Source: DATEPR01 sp036273855
GTDB taxonomy: Bacteria; Actinomycetota; Actinomycetes; Mycobacteriales; Pseudonocardiaceae
Length of the DNA: 64,000 nt
Reading direction: 5' to 3'
Assembly: GCA_036273855.1 (NCBI GenBank)
Contig: DASUGU010000081.1
Coordinates: forward strand, 1-64,000
The position numbers and the translations under genes were made by a program. A model generated the notes under the pieces. It made no database searches, was not told where the DNA came from, and was given only the letters and a program-made list of their open reading frames with translations. Positions 17,277 to 26,038 of this stretch are shown piece by piece (position 1 is the stretch's first letter; each line of letters begins with the position of its first letter).

Positions 17277-17289
17277 CTAACCTTCGTCG

Positions 17290-17919
17290 ATGGCCAGGCG
17301 AATGCGCGACACGGCGTTCCGGGACGCGCAGCTCGCCGGAATCCGCGCCGAGCACATCGCTCCCGTCAATGCCCTGGTCGATCGCCTGAACGATCCGTCG
17401 GCCGGCCGGTGGGCGCCGTATGTCGCGCCCGTCTACGGCGGCACGTCCGCGCGCCTGCTCAGCGTGCTGCGCGACCCGGGCCCCAAGACCCAGGCGGGCA
17501 ACGCCGGGAGCGGCCTGCTCAGCATCGAGAACGACGATGCCACCGCCGAACGGATAGCCGGCCTGTTCGCCGATGCCGGCATCGACGTCGGCGAGGTCGT
17601 GCCGTGGAACATCTACCCCTGGTACATCAACAAGAAGCCCACCACCGAGCAACTGGACCAGGCCGCGGGTCCGTTGCTGGAGCTCATCGCGCTCCTGCCC
17701 GATCTGGCCGTGGTCATGCTGCACGGCACGGACGCCCGGCGGGGCTGGGCACGATTCACCCGCCGGTTCCCCGACGCACTGCCCGAAGGTGTGCTGGTCA
17801 TCCCGACCTACCACACCAGTCGCCAGGCCTTCTGGCATCCCGACCCGGCCGGGCGGCAGCGGCGGGCCGACCATCTGACCGACTCGTTCCGGCGGGCCGC
17901 GGCCAGGCTGCATCGCTAG
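17290..17919 (+). CDS. Uracil-DNA glycosylase superfamily protein
   Basis: A 209-residue protein with LRDPGPKTQ in the position of the UDG motif 1 loop, VVPWNIYPWYINKKPT following it, and a C-terminal VIPTYHTSRQAFWHPDP that stands for the HPSP-like motif. It matches small actinobacterial proteins commonly annotated as uracil-DNA glycosylases; the active-site Asp is not in the canonical GQDPYH form, so activity is unproven. ATG 17290 is used. Its last four bases overlap the convergent LysR gene. Confidence 0.7.
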   Translation: MARRMRDTAFRDAQLAGIRAEHIAPVNALVDRLNDPSAGRWAPYVAPVYGGTSARLLSVLRDPGPKTQAGNAGSGLLSIENDDATAERIAGLFADAGIDVGEVVPWNIYPWYINKKPTTEQLDQAAGPLLELIALLPDLAVVMLHGTDARRGWARFTRRFPDALPEGVLVIPTYHTSRQAFWHPDPAGRQRRADHLTDSFRRAAARLHR

Positions 17920-18794
17920 GCACCGGCGAAGGCCGTGCGGCAGTGGGCGAGCAGTTCGCGCAGGGCCGGGTTGTGGGCGGCCTGCCAGACCAGGGCGAGC
18001 AGCGTGGGCTGCCCGATGTCGGTGATGGCGCGCACGGTGAGCGTGTCCTCGTACCGCTCGGCCATCGACGACGAGAGGATGGCAACGGCCAGGTTGCGGG
18101 ACGCGAGATCGGCGATGGCGTCGGCCGCGCTCGCCTGGAGCGCGATCCGGGGCCGGACGCCCTGCGCGGCGCAGGCCCGGTCGAACACGGTGCGCAGGCC
18201 GGTGCCGGGCGGCATGCACACCAGCGGATGGTCGGCCAGGTCGTGCAACGTGAGCCCCGACCGGGCGGCGAGCGGATGCCCGGGCGGGATCGCGGCGACC
18301 AGCGGTTCGCTGATGATGGTCATGGCGTCCATGTCCTGCGGCAGTTCGGCCATGCCGACCAGCGCCAGGTCCACCGCGCCGGTCCGCACGTCCTCGACGA
18401 GATCGGCGGAATTCCCTTCCAGCAGGGCGAGTTCGACGCCGGGATGGGCCCGGTGGAACGTGGCCAGACCGTCGAACAACGGTGTGATCGTGCAGCCGAT
18501 CACCATGGCGACGGTGAGGCTGCCGCTGACCACCTGACCGATGTCGGCCACCGCCTGCCGCAGCGCGGCGGTCGCGGCGAGCGCGGCCCGGGCGTGTTCC
18601 AGTGCGGCCTTGCCGGCGACGGTCAGGGTGGTGACCCGCGACGACCGGTCGAACAACTCGGCACCGAGTTCCCGTTCCAGTTGCCGGATCTGCGCGCTGA
18701 CACCGGACTGGCTGATGTGGACCCGTTCGGCGGCACGGGTGAAGTTGCGCTCCTCGGCCACCGCGACGACGTATTCGAGCTGCCGCAGATCCAT
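17916..18794 (-). CDS. LysR family transcriptional regulator
   Basis: A 292-residue LysR protein with N-terminal helix-turn-helix MDLRQLEYVVAVAEERNF and TRAAERVHISQSGVSAQIRQLERELGAELF, and a periplasmic-binding-like effector domain (LTVAMVIGCTITPLFDGLATFHRAHPGVEL; LVCMPPGTGLRTVFDRAC). It is divergent from a SnoaL-like gene 96 bases away, its probable target. Confidence 0.92.
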   Translation of the reverse strand: MDLRQLEYVVAVAEERNFTRAAERVHISQSGVSAQIRQLERELGAELFDRSSRVTTLTVAGKAALEHARAALAATAALRQAVADIGQVVSGSLTVAMVIGCTITPLFDGLATFHRAHPGVELALLEGNSADLVEDVRTGAVDLALVGMAELPQDMDAMTIISEPLVAAIPPGHPLAARSGLTLHDLADHPLVCMPPGTGLRTVFDRACAAQGVRPRIALQASAADAIADLASRNLAVAILSSSMAERYEDTLTVRAITDIGQPTLLALVWQAAHNPALRELLAHCRTAFAGA

Positions 18795-18889
18795 GACCGC
18801 TGATTGTAGTACCTATCGGATCTATGCGTTGGACTTCTGATAGCCGCCTGGCCAGACTGGCAGTACAGACCGAGAGACGGGAGGACGTC

Positions 18890-19258
18890 GTGACTGAGTA
18901 CGAGAAGGCCGTGCGGCCCGAGGACATCACCCGCCTGTTCGTGGAGCGGTCCAACGCCGGCGACGCGGCCGGAGTCGCCGCCCTGTACGAACAGGACGCG
19001 GTGCTCGCCTACCCGCCGGGCCAGCAGACCGTCGGGCGCAAGGCGATCCAGGCCCTGTGGGAGCAGGTGCTCGCCAACCGGCCCCACTTCGAGCCCGAAC
19101 CGCCCCTGCCCACCCTGATCAGCGGCGACATCGCCATGACCGCGACCCCGCCGAAGGACGGTGCCGGCGCCCGGGCACAGGTCGTCCGACGGCAGCCGGA
19201 CGGCAGTTGGCTCCGCCTGCTCGACCAGCCCGAGTTCGTCGACCCCTCGAAGTCCTGA
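18890..19258 (+). CDS. SnoaL/NTF2-like protein
   Basis: A 122-residue single-domain NTF2-like protein (EDITRLFVERSNAGDAAGVAALYEQDAVLAYPPGQQTVGRKAIQALWEQVL, ending DGSWLRLLDQPEF). GTG 18890 follows GGGAGG at 18879-18884. Proteins of this size act as ketosteroid-isomerase-like enzymes or ligand binders, but no catalytic residue can be assigned. It is probably controlled by the divergent LysR gene. Confidence 0.8.
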   Translation: MTEYEKAVRPEDITRLFVERSNAGDAAGVAALYEQDAVLAYPPGQQTVGRKAIQALWEQVLANRPHFEPEPPLPTLISGDIAMTATPPKDGAGARAQVVRRQPDGSWLRLLDQPEFVDPSKS

Positions 19259-19262
19259 CGCC

Positions 19263-20381
19263 TCAGGGCACCGCCCACTGCTGGGCGGTGCCCTGGTGCA
19301 GCGCCAGGTAGATCCGGTCGCGCAGGGCGTTCGCGTCGTGATCGGTCAGCGTCCGGTCGAGATGCCGCAGTACGACCCGGACGAGGACGTTCTTCTGGTC
19401 CTCGCGGGCACCCAGCCGGGCCAGGGCCACCGCCGGTAAGGCAGCACAGGGCGTCTCCCCCAGGATCTCCACCGATTCCACGCTGCCGGCGTCGTCGCCC
19501 AGTGCGTCGCGGACCCGGTCACCGAGGTCCTCGGCGACGTCCTCGGAGTCCACCGCGATGGAGATGTCCCGCCGGATCGGCGGCCTGGTCGACACGGGGC
19601 GGTAGCGATCCAGGTCCGTCAACTGGGCCGCCACCGCGGGATCGGCGGAGCGCAACAGCCTGATGTCCGGGATTCCCTTGAGCAGCATGAGCATCCGGTC
19701 CAGTCCCATGCCCAGCGCCGACCCGCTCCACCCGGCGTCCAGCCCCGCCGTGGCGAGAACGGCGGGGTTGGCCAGGCCGCATTCGGCGACCTCTACCCAG
19801 TCGCCGTCGCGGGCGACATCCACCTGCCGGCCGGCGAGGGTGTACGGGTGGCTGCGGGCCTCTCGCCGGTCGGCCATTCCCGGCACCAGAGCGTCGAGGA
19901 GCGCGGTGATCATCGCGTCCAGGTCGGCGTCGGCCATCGGTGGCGTTCGCCGGGTGATGCGCCACAGGTCGAGTTGATGCGGGTTTCCGGTGTGCAGCCG
20001 GTCGATGGCGTCACGCCGGTACACCATCCCGGGACACACCAGCAGCACGTCGTCCACCGGATCGCCGGCCAGCGCGCGCAGGGCCGCCGGGATCATCGCG
20101 CTGGAGTGGCTGCGCAGCACCCGGCGGTCGTCGACATACCTGGTGTAGCGGGCTTCGCGGGTGACGTCCGCGCTGTCGTAACCCAGGTTGTCGTAATTGT
20201 CCGCGATGGTGACGATCCGGTCGCCACGCCACCACCGGACCTCGCACTCCCACAATGCGGCGAGAGCACCGACGGCGTGGTTCATGACGAGTTGGATGGC
20301 ATGGGGGCCTGCGGCGGGATCGCTGAGATCGCGCAGGGCCAGGTCGCGGGCGAGTTCATCAGTGGTCAGTCGAGCGGGCAT
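19263..20381 (-). CDS. Orphan PheS-like ligase with FDX-ACB domain
   Basis: A 372-residue class II aminoacyl-tRNA-synthetase-like protein. Motif 2 is VYRRDAIDRLHTGNPHQLDLW, motif 3 is GWSGSALGMGLDRMLMLLKG followed by IPDIRLLR, close to the PheRS alpha subunit. Residues about 275-372 (STRPPIRRDISIAVD..., ending with KNVLVRVVLRHLDRTLTDHDANALRDRIY) form an FDX-ACB anticodon-binding domain, normally on PheT or on mitochondrial PheRS. No pheT lies here and the N-terminal coiled coil of PheS is missing, so this is a paralogue, probably of the group called PheS-related mystery ligase (SrmL). It may activate an aromatic amino acid for something other than translation; this is inference. Confidence 0.82.
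   Translation of the reverse strand: MPARLTTDELARDLALRDLSDPAAGPHAIQLVMNHAVGALAALWECEVRWWRGDRIVTIADNYDNLGYDSADVTREARYTRYVDDRRVLRSHSSAMIPAALRALAGDPVDDVLLVCPGMVYRRDAIDRLHTGNPHQLDLWRITRRTPPMADADLDAMITALLDALVPGMADRREARSHPYTLAGRQVDVARDGDWVEVAECGLANPAVLATAGLDAGWSGSALGMGLDRMLMLLKGIPDIRLLRSADPAVAAQLTDLDRYRPVSTRPPIRRDISIAVDSEDVAEDLGDRVRDALGDDAGSVESVEILGETPCAALPAVALARLGAREDQKNVLVRVVLRHLDRTLTDHDANALRDRIYLALHQGTAQQWAVP
19265..19294. terminator. Hairpin shared by two convergent genes
   Basis: AGGGCACCGCCCA (19265-19277) and TGGGCGGTGCCCT (19282-19294) form a perfect 13-pair stem with a CTGC loop. It starts 7 bases after the SnoaL stop and lies inside the last codons of the PheS-like gene, so it likely terminates the + strand transcript. 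Confidence 0.6.
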
Positions 20382-20660
20382 GACAACCTCCGGAAACGAG
20401 CGGGCGAATGGGAGACATCCCTTGACCCGTCAGCTCGTCCGAAGGTCAGCGACGCTGCGACAACCGATCCCTACGGCACCCGGTGCGGGCCAAGGGGCCG
20501 GTAAATCGGCGAGAAGTCGCGACGGCCACGACAGCACGGTAGCCGATCCGGACCGGACCGGCACCGGATTTGTCGTCGACGCGCTCTCGGGCCGAACACA
20601 ACCTCGCCGCGGTGGACACGTCCTCCTTCATGGGGTCACCACATTGCCACGGGGGAATTC
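20382..20660. other. Intergenic region between divergent genes, no gene seen
   Basis: 279 bases separating the PheS-like gene (start 20381) from the lipoprotein gene (start 20661). It must hold both promoters. I see no T-box, riboswitch or clear palindrome; a GGGGGAAT ribosome-binding site lies just before 20661. Confidence 0.4.
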
Positions 20661-21248
20661 ATGGAGAACGTATCGCGTCGAATACTGGTCGTCGCCACAG
20701 CCGCGACGCTGATCGGACTGACGGCCACGGCGTGCCGGACAGAGGGCCAGGCCGCGCCGAGCCGCACCGTGACATCGGCACCGACGGTCCCGAGCCGGAC
20801 CACGACATCCGCGCCGACCACCACAATTCGCGTCGCGCCGGGCACCACAACTCGCGTCGCGCCTGCCACCACGGCGAAGCCGTCCGCCGCGACCACACAA
20901 ACGCTGAAGTTCCCGAACACCAGCGCGGACGTCGTGTTCGTCGGCTACGACCTGAAGGACAAGCTGGTCGAGTTCCAGAAGGTGGTGGACGATCGGACGT
21001 CGTCGCTCACCGCGAACCTGGTACCCGACCCGAGCGATCCGGCCGTCCACCGGTTGCCGCTGAAACCGGGTATCAAGATCGTGTCCATCGATCCCGGGGG
21101 ATTCCAGTTCGAGACCTGCCCGCCGACGTCCTGCACCGTCGACCAGGTCATGCAGAGCGTGATCAGTCACAACTACGGCCAGTTCTGGGCCCATATCCAC
21201 GTGAACGCCGCCGACCAGATCGACGTCGTGCGACAGTCGGCCTACTGA
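20661..21248 (+). CDS. Secreted or lipid-anchored hypothetical protein with Thr/Pro-rich linker
   Basis: A 195-residue protein with an N-terminal signal (MENVSRRILVVATAATLIGL) ending in TATAC, a degenerate lipobox with Cys25. Residues 30-80 are a Ser/Thr/Pro/Ala linker with imperfect repeats (SRTVTSAPTVPSRTTTSAPT, then RVAPGTTTRVAPATT), typical of extracytoplasmic spacers. The folded part (about 85-195) includes a paired-Cys stretch ETCPPTSCTVDQVMQ. I do not recognise the domain. It is probably surface-exposed. Confidence 0.75.
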   Translation: MENVSRRILVVATAATLIGLTATACRTEGQAAPSRTVTSAPTVPSRTTTSAPTTTIRVAPGTTTRVAPATTAKPSAATTQTLKFPNTSADVVFVGYDLKDKLVEFQKVVDDRTSSLTANLVPDPSDPAVHRLPLKPGIKIVSIDPGGFQFETCPPTSCTVDQVMQSVISHNYGQFWAHIHVNAADQIDVVRQSAY

Positions 21249-21254
21249 CCGGGC

Positions 21255-21284
21255 ACCGGGCCGGCTGACGCCGGCCGGCCCGGT
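21255..21284. terminator. Bidirectional terminator hairpin
   Basis: ACCGGGCCGGC (21255-21265) and GCCGGCCCGGT (21274-21284) pair over 11 bases with an 8-base loop, between the convergent stops at 21248 and 21291. Confidence 0.65.
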
Positions 21285-21290
21285 TCTGCC

Positions 21291-24200
21291 CTACGGCAGG
21301 ATCCAGCGTTGGGCCGCCGTGCCGTTGCAGTCGAAGATCTGCAGCTGCGTGCTGTTCGTCGTGGACGCCGCCGGATCGTCAAGGCAGCGACCGGATTCCG
21401 GGTTGAGCAGCGAGCCGTTGGCCTGTGGCTGCCAGACCTGTGCGCCCGTTCCGTTGCAGTCGAACAACTGCACCTTGGTGCCGTTCGCGGTGCCGGCGGC
21501 CGCCACGTCCATGCACTTGCCGAGTACCTGGAGCGTGTTGCCGGCGGCGACCGTCCACGACTGTGCCGTGGTGCCGTTGCAGGTGAAGATCTGGATCGGG
21601 TTGTTGTTCGCCGTCGATGCCGCCCGGTCGTCGACGCACAGGGTCGGCGACACCCCGGCCACGATCGGTCCGGTCACCGCCGTGGTGGCGACCGGCTTGG
21701 TCGCCGTCCACACGAACGTCGTGCGGCCGACCGCTCCGGTGGCGTCGGTGGCGGTCACGGTGACCGTGTTGGTGCCGGCCGTCGTCGCGCTACCGGAGAT
21801 CACACCACTGGTCGCGTTGATCGTCAGGCCGGCCGGCAGGCCGGTGGCCGCGTACGTGAGCGTCTGGCCGGCGGCCGAATCCGTTGCGGTGACGGGCAGG
21901 CCGGCCGCCGTGCCGACCGGGCTGCTCATGCCCTGCGGGTCGATCACGGTCACCGTGTTGCCGGTCGCCGTCGAGGTGACGGCCAGCGTGCCGGCCAGCT
22001 GCGGGCCGGCGGACGTGTCGCCGACCATGATCTGGTACGTGCCGGTCGCGGTGTTCCACGAACTGGTGGTGTCGTTCCAGAAGGCCAGATCGTGCAACGA
22101 GACCGGGAAGCTCACCGTGGTGCTGGCGCCCGGTTGCAGCGTCACCCGCTGGAAGCCCTTCAGCTGCTCCGGCGGCTCACCGGTGGTGGCCGGGTCACCG
22201 ACGTAGAGCTGGGCGACGTCCGAGCCGGCCTTGGTCCCGGTGTTGGTCACCGTGGCCGTCACGGTCGCGTTGCCGTGGGTGTCCAGCGCCGACACGTGCA
22301 GCGCGCTGTACCCGAAACTGGTGTAGGACAAGCCGAATCCGAACGGGAACAGCGGCGCAATGCCCTTCGCCTGGTACCAGCGGTAACCGACGTCGACGCC
22401 CTCGGAGTACTGCACGTTCCCACCGGTGCCCGGCCACTGTGCCGTGGTCGAGGCCGGCACGTCGGCCAGGCTCTTCGGGAAGCTGACCGGCAGCTTGCCC
22501 GACGGGTTCACGTCGCCGAACAGCACGGCCGCGATGGCGTTGCCGTCCTCCTGGCCGGGATACCAGTTCTCCAGCACGCCCGCCACCGAACTCAGCCACG
22601 GCATGGTGACCGCGGAGCCGGTGTTGAGCACGACGACGGTGTTCGGGTTGGCGGCGGCGACCGCGGAGATCAGCAGGTTCTGGTCTCCGGGCAGGTCGAT
22701 GCTGAACAGGTCGCTGCCCTCGGACTCGAAGTTGTTCGCGAACACCACGGCCACCGAGGACGTCCTGGCCAGGTTGGCCGCCGCCGTGATCGCGGGCGTG
22801 GTGAAGCCGGGCGGTGCCCAGCCGAGGCTGACCTGGCTGGCGCCGCCGTCCTGGAAGTAGTCCAGTTCGATCGACACCGGCACGCCGACGGTCAGGTTGA
22901 TGGTACCGGTGCTGGTGGTCGCCGCCTGGTCCTGGAAGTCGTTGATGATCTCCTGGCCGTTGACGAACAGCCGGCTGCCGTCGTCGCTGGTGGTGGCGAA
23001 CGTGTAGGTGCCGGTGGTGGTGGGCGTGACCTTGCCGGTCCACTTGGCCGACCACTGGGTCGCGCCGACACCGGTACCCGGTGAGGCGCCGTTGAAGTTG
23101 ACGTCGACGGTGGCGTCGGTCCTGGTGAACGCGGGTGTGCCGGACAGCGTCATGTTGTCGAAGTACTGGCCGGTCAGGCCACTGCCGGTGCCGGTGGCCG
23201 GGGTGAGCGCGCTGGCCGGGATGTCGGGCAGCGTGTCGTTGGCTGAGTTGCCGGCCGAGAACCCGACGGTGGTGCCGGCGCCCGCGCGGCTGGTGATGCC
23301 CTGCAACGGGGTGACGGTGCCGGACGACGAGACGCCCGCGCTGCCGCCGCCGTCGGTCTGCGGTGCCGTGCTGGCGTCGGTGCCGATCACCGCGATCGAC
23401 TTGGTGGCAGCGCCGAAAGGCAGCGCGTTTCCGTTGTTGCGCAACAGGACTGTGCCCTCTTCGGCGATCTGCCGGGCGGTGGCCTGATGCGCGGTGGCCT
23501 GATGCGCGGCGCTGGTCACCGTCGCGGTCGTCGAGCCGTGCGGGGCGTTGTCGAACAGGCCGAAGGTGAACTCCTCGGTCAGGATGCGGCTCACCATCGA
23601 GTTCAGGGTGGCCATGGAGACCTGGCCGTTGGTCACGGCGGTCTGCAGGGCGGCGCCGAAGAAGCTGTCGTCGGGCATCTGCATGTCCAGGCCGGAGTTG
23701 GCCGCCGCCACGGTCGAGTGAGTGCCGCCCCAGTCGGAGGTGACGAAGCCGGGGAAGCCGAACTCGGTGTCCAGTGCCTGGTTGAGCAGCACGGGGTTCT
23801 CGCAGGCGTCGGTGCCGTTGACGAAGCTGTAGGAACACATCACCGAGGACGCGGCGCCCTGCTGCACGCTGGCCTGGAACTGTGGGAAGTAGATCTCCTG
23901 CTCGGCCCGCGGATCGATGACCGCGTTGTCCTGCGGCGTGTTCCGGTTGGTCTCCTGGTTGTACACGCCGAGGTGCTTGACCTGGGCCAGCTCGCCGGTG
24001 CCCTGCACGCCCCTGATCTCTGCGGCGCCCAGCTGGCCCGCCAGGTAGGGATCCTCGGACATCGACTCGAATGCCCTGCCCCACCGTGGATCCCGGACGA
24101 TGTTGACGGTCGGGCCGAGGTCGATGCTGGCGCCCTTGCCGAACTCCTCGCTGCCCACGACGGCGCCGTACTGCTGCTCGGCCGCCGTGTCCCAGGTCGC

Positions 24201-24545
24201 CGCGGCGGCTACCGGGGCGGGTAGCTGGGTGACGCCGGTCAGGCCCTCGCCGACGCCCGCGGGCCCGTCCTCCAGGCCGATCGCCGGGATGCACAGCGCC
24301 GGGATGGCCGGCGTGTTCCCGACGTAGGCGCCGCCGGCGCCGTGCACCAGCGAGATCTTCTGCGCGAGTGTCATCTGTGCCAGCACCTCGGCGACGCGCT
24401 GGGGTACCGGTGCGGTGGACCCGACCCAGGGACAGGCCGGGTTGACGGCGGCGGCCGCCGATGCCGTGGGGGCGGCCAGGCCGGCGGTGACGAGTCCGGC
24501 GGCTCCGATGATCCCGACAATTCCGAGCCAACGACGACGTAACAC
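21291..24545 (-). CDS. Secreted GH3 beta-glucosidase-type enzyme with PA14, Ig-like and ricin-B modules
   Basis: 1084 residues. Signal peptide 1-31; GH3 N-terminal barrel with nucleophile Asp271 in FVTSDWGGTHS; GH3 C-terminal domain interrupted by a PA14 module (about 490-620, GQYFDNMTLSGTPAF...YTFATTSDDGSRLFVNGQ); fibronectin-III-like domain (about 760-850); a He_PIG/cadherin-like Ig domain (GLPAGLTINATSGVISGSAT); and a C-terminal ricin-B lectin trefoil (960-1084, repeated QxW motifs). GTG 24545 follows GAGGAGG. PA14-containing GH3 enzymes act on beta-glucosides or related glycans; the lectin should tether it to polysaccharide. A 15-base tandem duplication adds AHQAT at about residue 350. 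Confidence 0.93.
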   Translation of the reverse strand: MLRRRWLGIVGIIGAAGLVTAGLAAPTASAAAAVNPACPWVGSTAPVPQRVAEVLAQMTLAQKISLVHGAGGAYVGNTPAIPALCIPAIGLEDGPAGVGEGLTGVTQLPAPVAAAATWDTAAEQQYGAVVGSEEFGKGASIDLGPTVNIVRDPRWGRAFESMSEDPYLAGQLGAAEIRGVQGTGELAQVKHLGVYNQETNRNTPQDNAVIDPRAEQEIYFPQFQASVQQGAASSVMCSYSFVNGTDACENPVLLNQALDTEFGFPGFVTSDWGGTHSTVAAANSGLDMQMPDDSFFGAALQTAVTNGQVSMATLNSMVSRILTEEFTFGLFDNAPHGSTTATVTSAAHQATAHQATARQIAEEGTVLLRNNGNALPFGAATKSIAVIGTDASTAPQTDGGGSAGVSSSGTVTPLQGITSRAGAGTTVGFSAGNSANDTLPDIPASALTPATGTGSGLTGQYFDNMTLSGTPAFTRTDATVDVNFNGASPGTGVGATQWSAKWTGKVTPTTTGTYTFATTSDDGSRLFVNGQEIINDFQDQAATTSTGTINLTVGVPVSIELDYFQDGGASQVSLGWAPPGFTTPAITAAANLARTSSVAVVFANNFESEGSDLFSIDLPGDQNLLISAVAAANPNTVVVLNTGSAVTMPWLSSVAGVLENWYPGQEDGNAIAAVLFGDVNPSGKLPVSFPKSLADVPASTTAQWPGTGGNVQYSEGVDVGYRWYQAKGIAPLFPFGFGLSYTSFGYSALHVSALDTHGNATVTATVTNTGTKAGSDVAQLYVGDPATTGEPPEQLKGFQRVTLQPGASTTVSFPVSLHDLAFWNDTTSSWNTATGTYQIMVGDTSAGPQLAGTLAVTSTATGNTVTVIDPQGMSSPVGTAAGLPVTATDSAAGQTLTYAATGLPAGLTINATSGVISGSATTAGTNTVTVTATDATGAVGRTTFVWTATKPVATTAVTGPIVAGVSPTLCVDDRAASTANNNPIQIFTCNGTTAQSWTVAAGNTLQVLGKCMDVAAAGTANGTKVQLFDCNGTGAQVWQPQANGSLLNPESGRCLDDPAASTTNSTQLQIFDCNGTAAQRWILP
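23476..23505. repeat. 15-base tandem duplication within the GH3 gene
   Basis: GCGGTGGCCTGATGC occurs twice head to tail (23476-23490, 23491-23505), encoding a duplicated five-residue AHQAT unit in a helix ahead of the GH3 C-terminal domain. It is in frame and probably a slippage product. Confidence 0.75.
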
Positions 24546-24742
24546 GGACGCCTCCTCACTGAAGCGACACGATCAGGCACGTTCGGTGATCGCCGGTGGC
24601 CGCGCTCCGCCCGGTTCCTCAGAAACTGGCATATGTTGCGACCCACAACAATCACGGCCAGGTAACGATCTTGAGCGGTTCAGAACCACTGCATACCAAT
24701 TTCGTCTCAGGTGAGAAGGTGTCAGGTGAGTACCGTCGCGCC
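24546..24742. other. Divergent promoter region, GH3 / MarR
   Basis: 197 bases between the GH3 gene (start 24545) and the MarR gene (start 24743). It contains the perfect palindrome GGTTCAGAACC at 24677-24687 and a direct repeat TCAGGTGAG at 24708 and 24722, either of which may be an operator. No coding frame is convincing. Confidence 0.4.
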
Positions 24743-25192
24743 ATGACCACGAATCAGCCCCGCGCGACCGACCGACCTGGTGACACCTCGCCGTTCGCGC
24801 TGGGGTTGTTGCTGCGCAGGGCACACGCTCGCGTGGCCTCGACCATGTCCGCCGCGGTGCGACCGTTCGGCCTCGAACTACGGCACTTCGCGGTCCTGAT
24901 CGTGCTGACCGACCGCGGGCCCACGACGCAGCGGGACCTGGTCGAGGCGGCCGGTTACGACAAGGCCGGCATCATGCGCGTGGTCGACGACCTGGAAGCG
25001 GCCGGTCTCGCGGTCCGCCGTGCGGTGCCGGGCGACCGGCGGGTGCGGGCTGTAGAGATCACCGCGCGTGGTCTGGAGGTCTTCGACGCGGCCCACCGGG
25101 ACGCTGTCGGCCTGGCCGAGGGGCTGGTCGCGCATCTGCGGCCCGGCGAGGCGGAGCAGTTGATGGATCTGTTGACCCGGTTCACCTATTAG
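24743..25192 (+). CDS. MarR family transcriptional regulator
   Basis: A 149-residue MarR protein: VLIVLTDRGPTTQRDLVEAAGYDKAGIMRVVDDLEAAGLAVRRAVPGDRRVRAVEITARGLEVF forms the winged helix with the D-R-R wing. ATG 24743 is used because upstream sequence in frame has no MarR features. The stop codon lies inside a 16-base palindrome that precedes the downstream methyltransferase, suggesting control of that gene. Confidence 0.9.
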   Translation: MTTNQPRATDRPGDTSPFALGLLLRRAHARVASTMSAAVRPFGLELRHFAVLIVLTDRGPTTQRDLVEAAGYDKAGIMRVVDDLEAAGLAVRRAVPGDRRVRAVEITARGLEVFDAAHRDAVGLAEGLVAHLRPGEAEQLMDLLTRFTY

Positions 25193-25220
25193 TATCATAT
25201 GATACTGTTGCATATGTAAC
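25191..25220. promoter_or_regulatory. Two CATATG-centred palindromes between MarR and methyltransferase
   Basis: AGTATCATATGATACT (25191-25206) is a perfect 16-base palindrome beginning inside the MarR stop codon; GTTGCATATGTAAC (25207-25220) follows directly with 6-base CATATG core symmetry. AT-rich against a 70% GC background. The likely binder is the MarR protein encoded upstream and the likely target is the methyltransferase starting at 25238. Confidence 0.65.
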
Positions 25221-25237
25221 TAATTGGGGAGAGAGCC

Positions 25238-26038
25238 GTGGACATCTCGCAGATCAACGCGATCGGTCGGACCGCCTGGGAGGTCGCCGCGCTGCGCGCG
25301 GCCGAGCACGAGCGGCCCGACCGGTTGTTCGCCGATCCCTATGCCGCGCGCTGCCTGGAGGCGGCTGGCGTCGCGGCCGAGCCGGACGAGGCCAAGCGCG
25401 ACCTCGTGGCGATCTTGAGTGGGCAGGTGGCTGTCCGGACCCGGTTCCTGGACGAGACGCTGCTGGGTGGCGGGTGTCGTCAGGTCGTCCTGCTTGCGTC
25501 TGGAATGGACAGTCGCGCTGGTCGGCTGGAGTGGCCGGCTGGTACTGAGATCTTCGAACTCGATCAGGAGCCGGTGCTGCGTTTCAAGCAGGAGGTCATG
25601 GGTGTGGCCATTCCTCATCCGGTTGGTGTGGATCTTCGTGAGGACTGGTCTCTTCCGTTGCGGCAGGCCGGGTTTCGTCCGGATCTGCCTACTGCTTGGC
25701 TGGTTGAGGGGTTGTTGTACGCGCTTGACGAGGCTGCTGCTGATCAGTTGCTTGCTACGGTGTCCGGGTTGAGCGCGTCGGGTAGCGTGCTTGGGTTCGA
25801 TCATGTGCAGGACAGTGCGGCTCTGCGCGCGGCGTTGGTTCGGATCGGTCCGGGGCTTGCCGCGTTGTGGCGGTCTGGGCCGGTCGATCCTTCACGGTGG
25901 CTGCGGCGGTTCGGGTGGGCGCCTGATGTGCATGAGTTGGCTGAGGTGGCTGGGTGGTATGGGCGTGCGGTTCATCCTTCTTATGACCCGGCCATCGGGG
26001 GCGCGCATAGTTGGTTGGGGCGTGCTACTCGGTTGTGA
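25238..26038 (+). CDS. Putative SAM-dependent methyltransferase, TIGR00027/leucine carboxyl methyltransferase-like family
   Basis: A 266-residue protein of the actinobacterial S-adenosylmethionine-dependent methyltransferase group: DRLFADPYAARCLEAAG, RTRFLDETL, VVLLASGMDSRAGRLEWPAGTEIFELDQ (SAM motifs), TAWLVEGLLYAL. GTG 25238 follows GGGGAGAG. Codon use changes within the gene: from about 25490 onward third positions shift from C/G to T/G, unlike the first third and unlike most neighbours. Substrate unknown. It follows MarR and tandem palindromes. Confidence 0.85.
   Translation: MDISQINAIGRTAWEVAALRAAEHERPDRLFADPYAARCLEAAGVAAEPDEAKRDLVAILSGQVAVRTRFLDETLLGGGCRQVVLLASGMDSRAGRLEWPAGTEIFELDQEPVLRFKQEVMGVAIPHPVGVDLREDWSLPLRQAGFRPDLPTAWLVEGLLYALDEAAADQLLATVSGLSASGSVLGFDHVQDSAALRAALVRIGPGLAALWRSGPVDPSRWLRRFGWAPDVHELAEVAGWYGRAVHPSYDPAIGGAHSWLGRATRL

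Noticed and set aside
20810..20890. Repeated ACCACAACTCGCGTCGCGCC-like units as a repeat array
   Set aside because: They encode the Thr/Pro/Ala linker of the lipoprotein and are too few and irregular for a CRISPR or minisatellite call.
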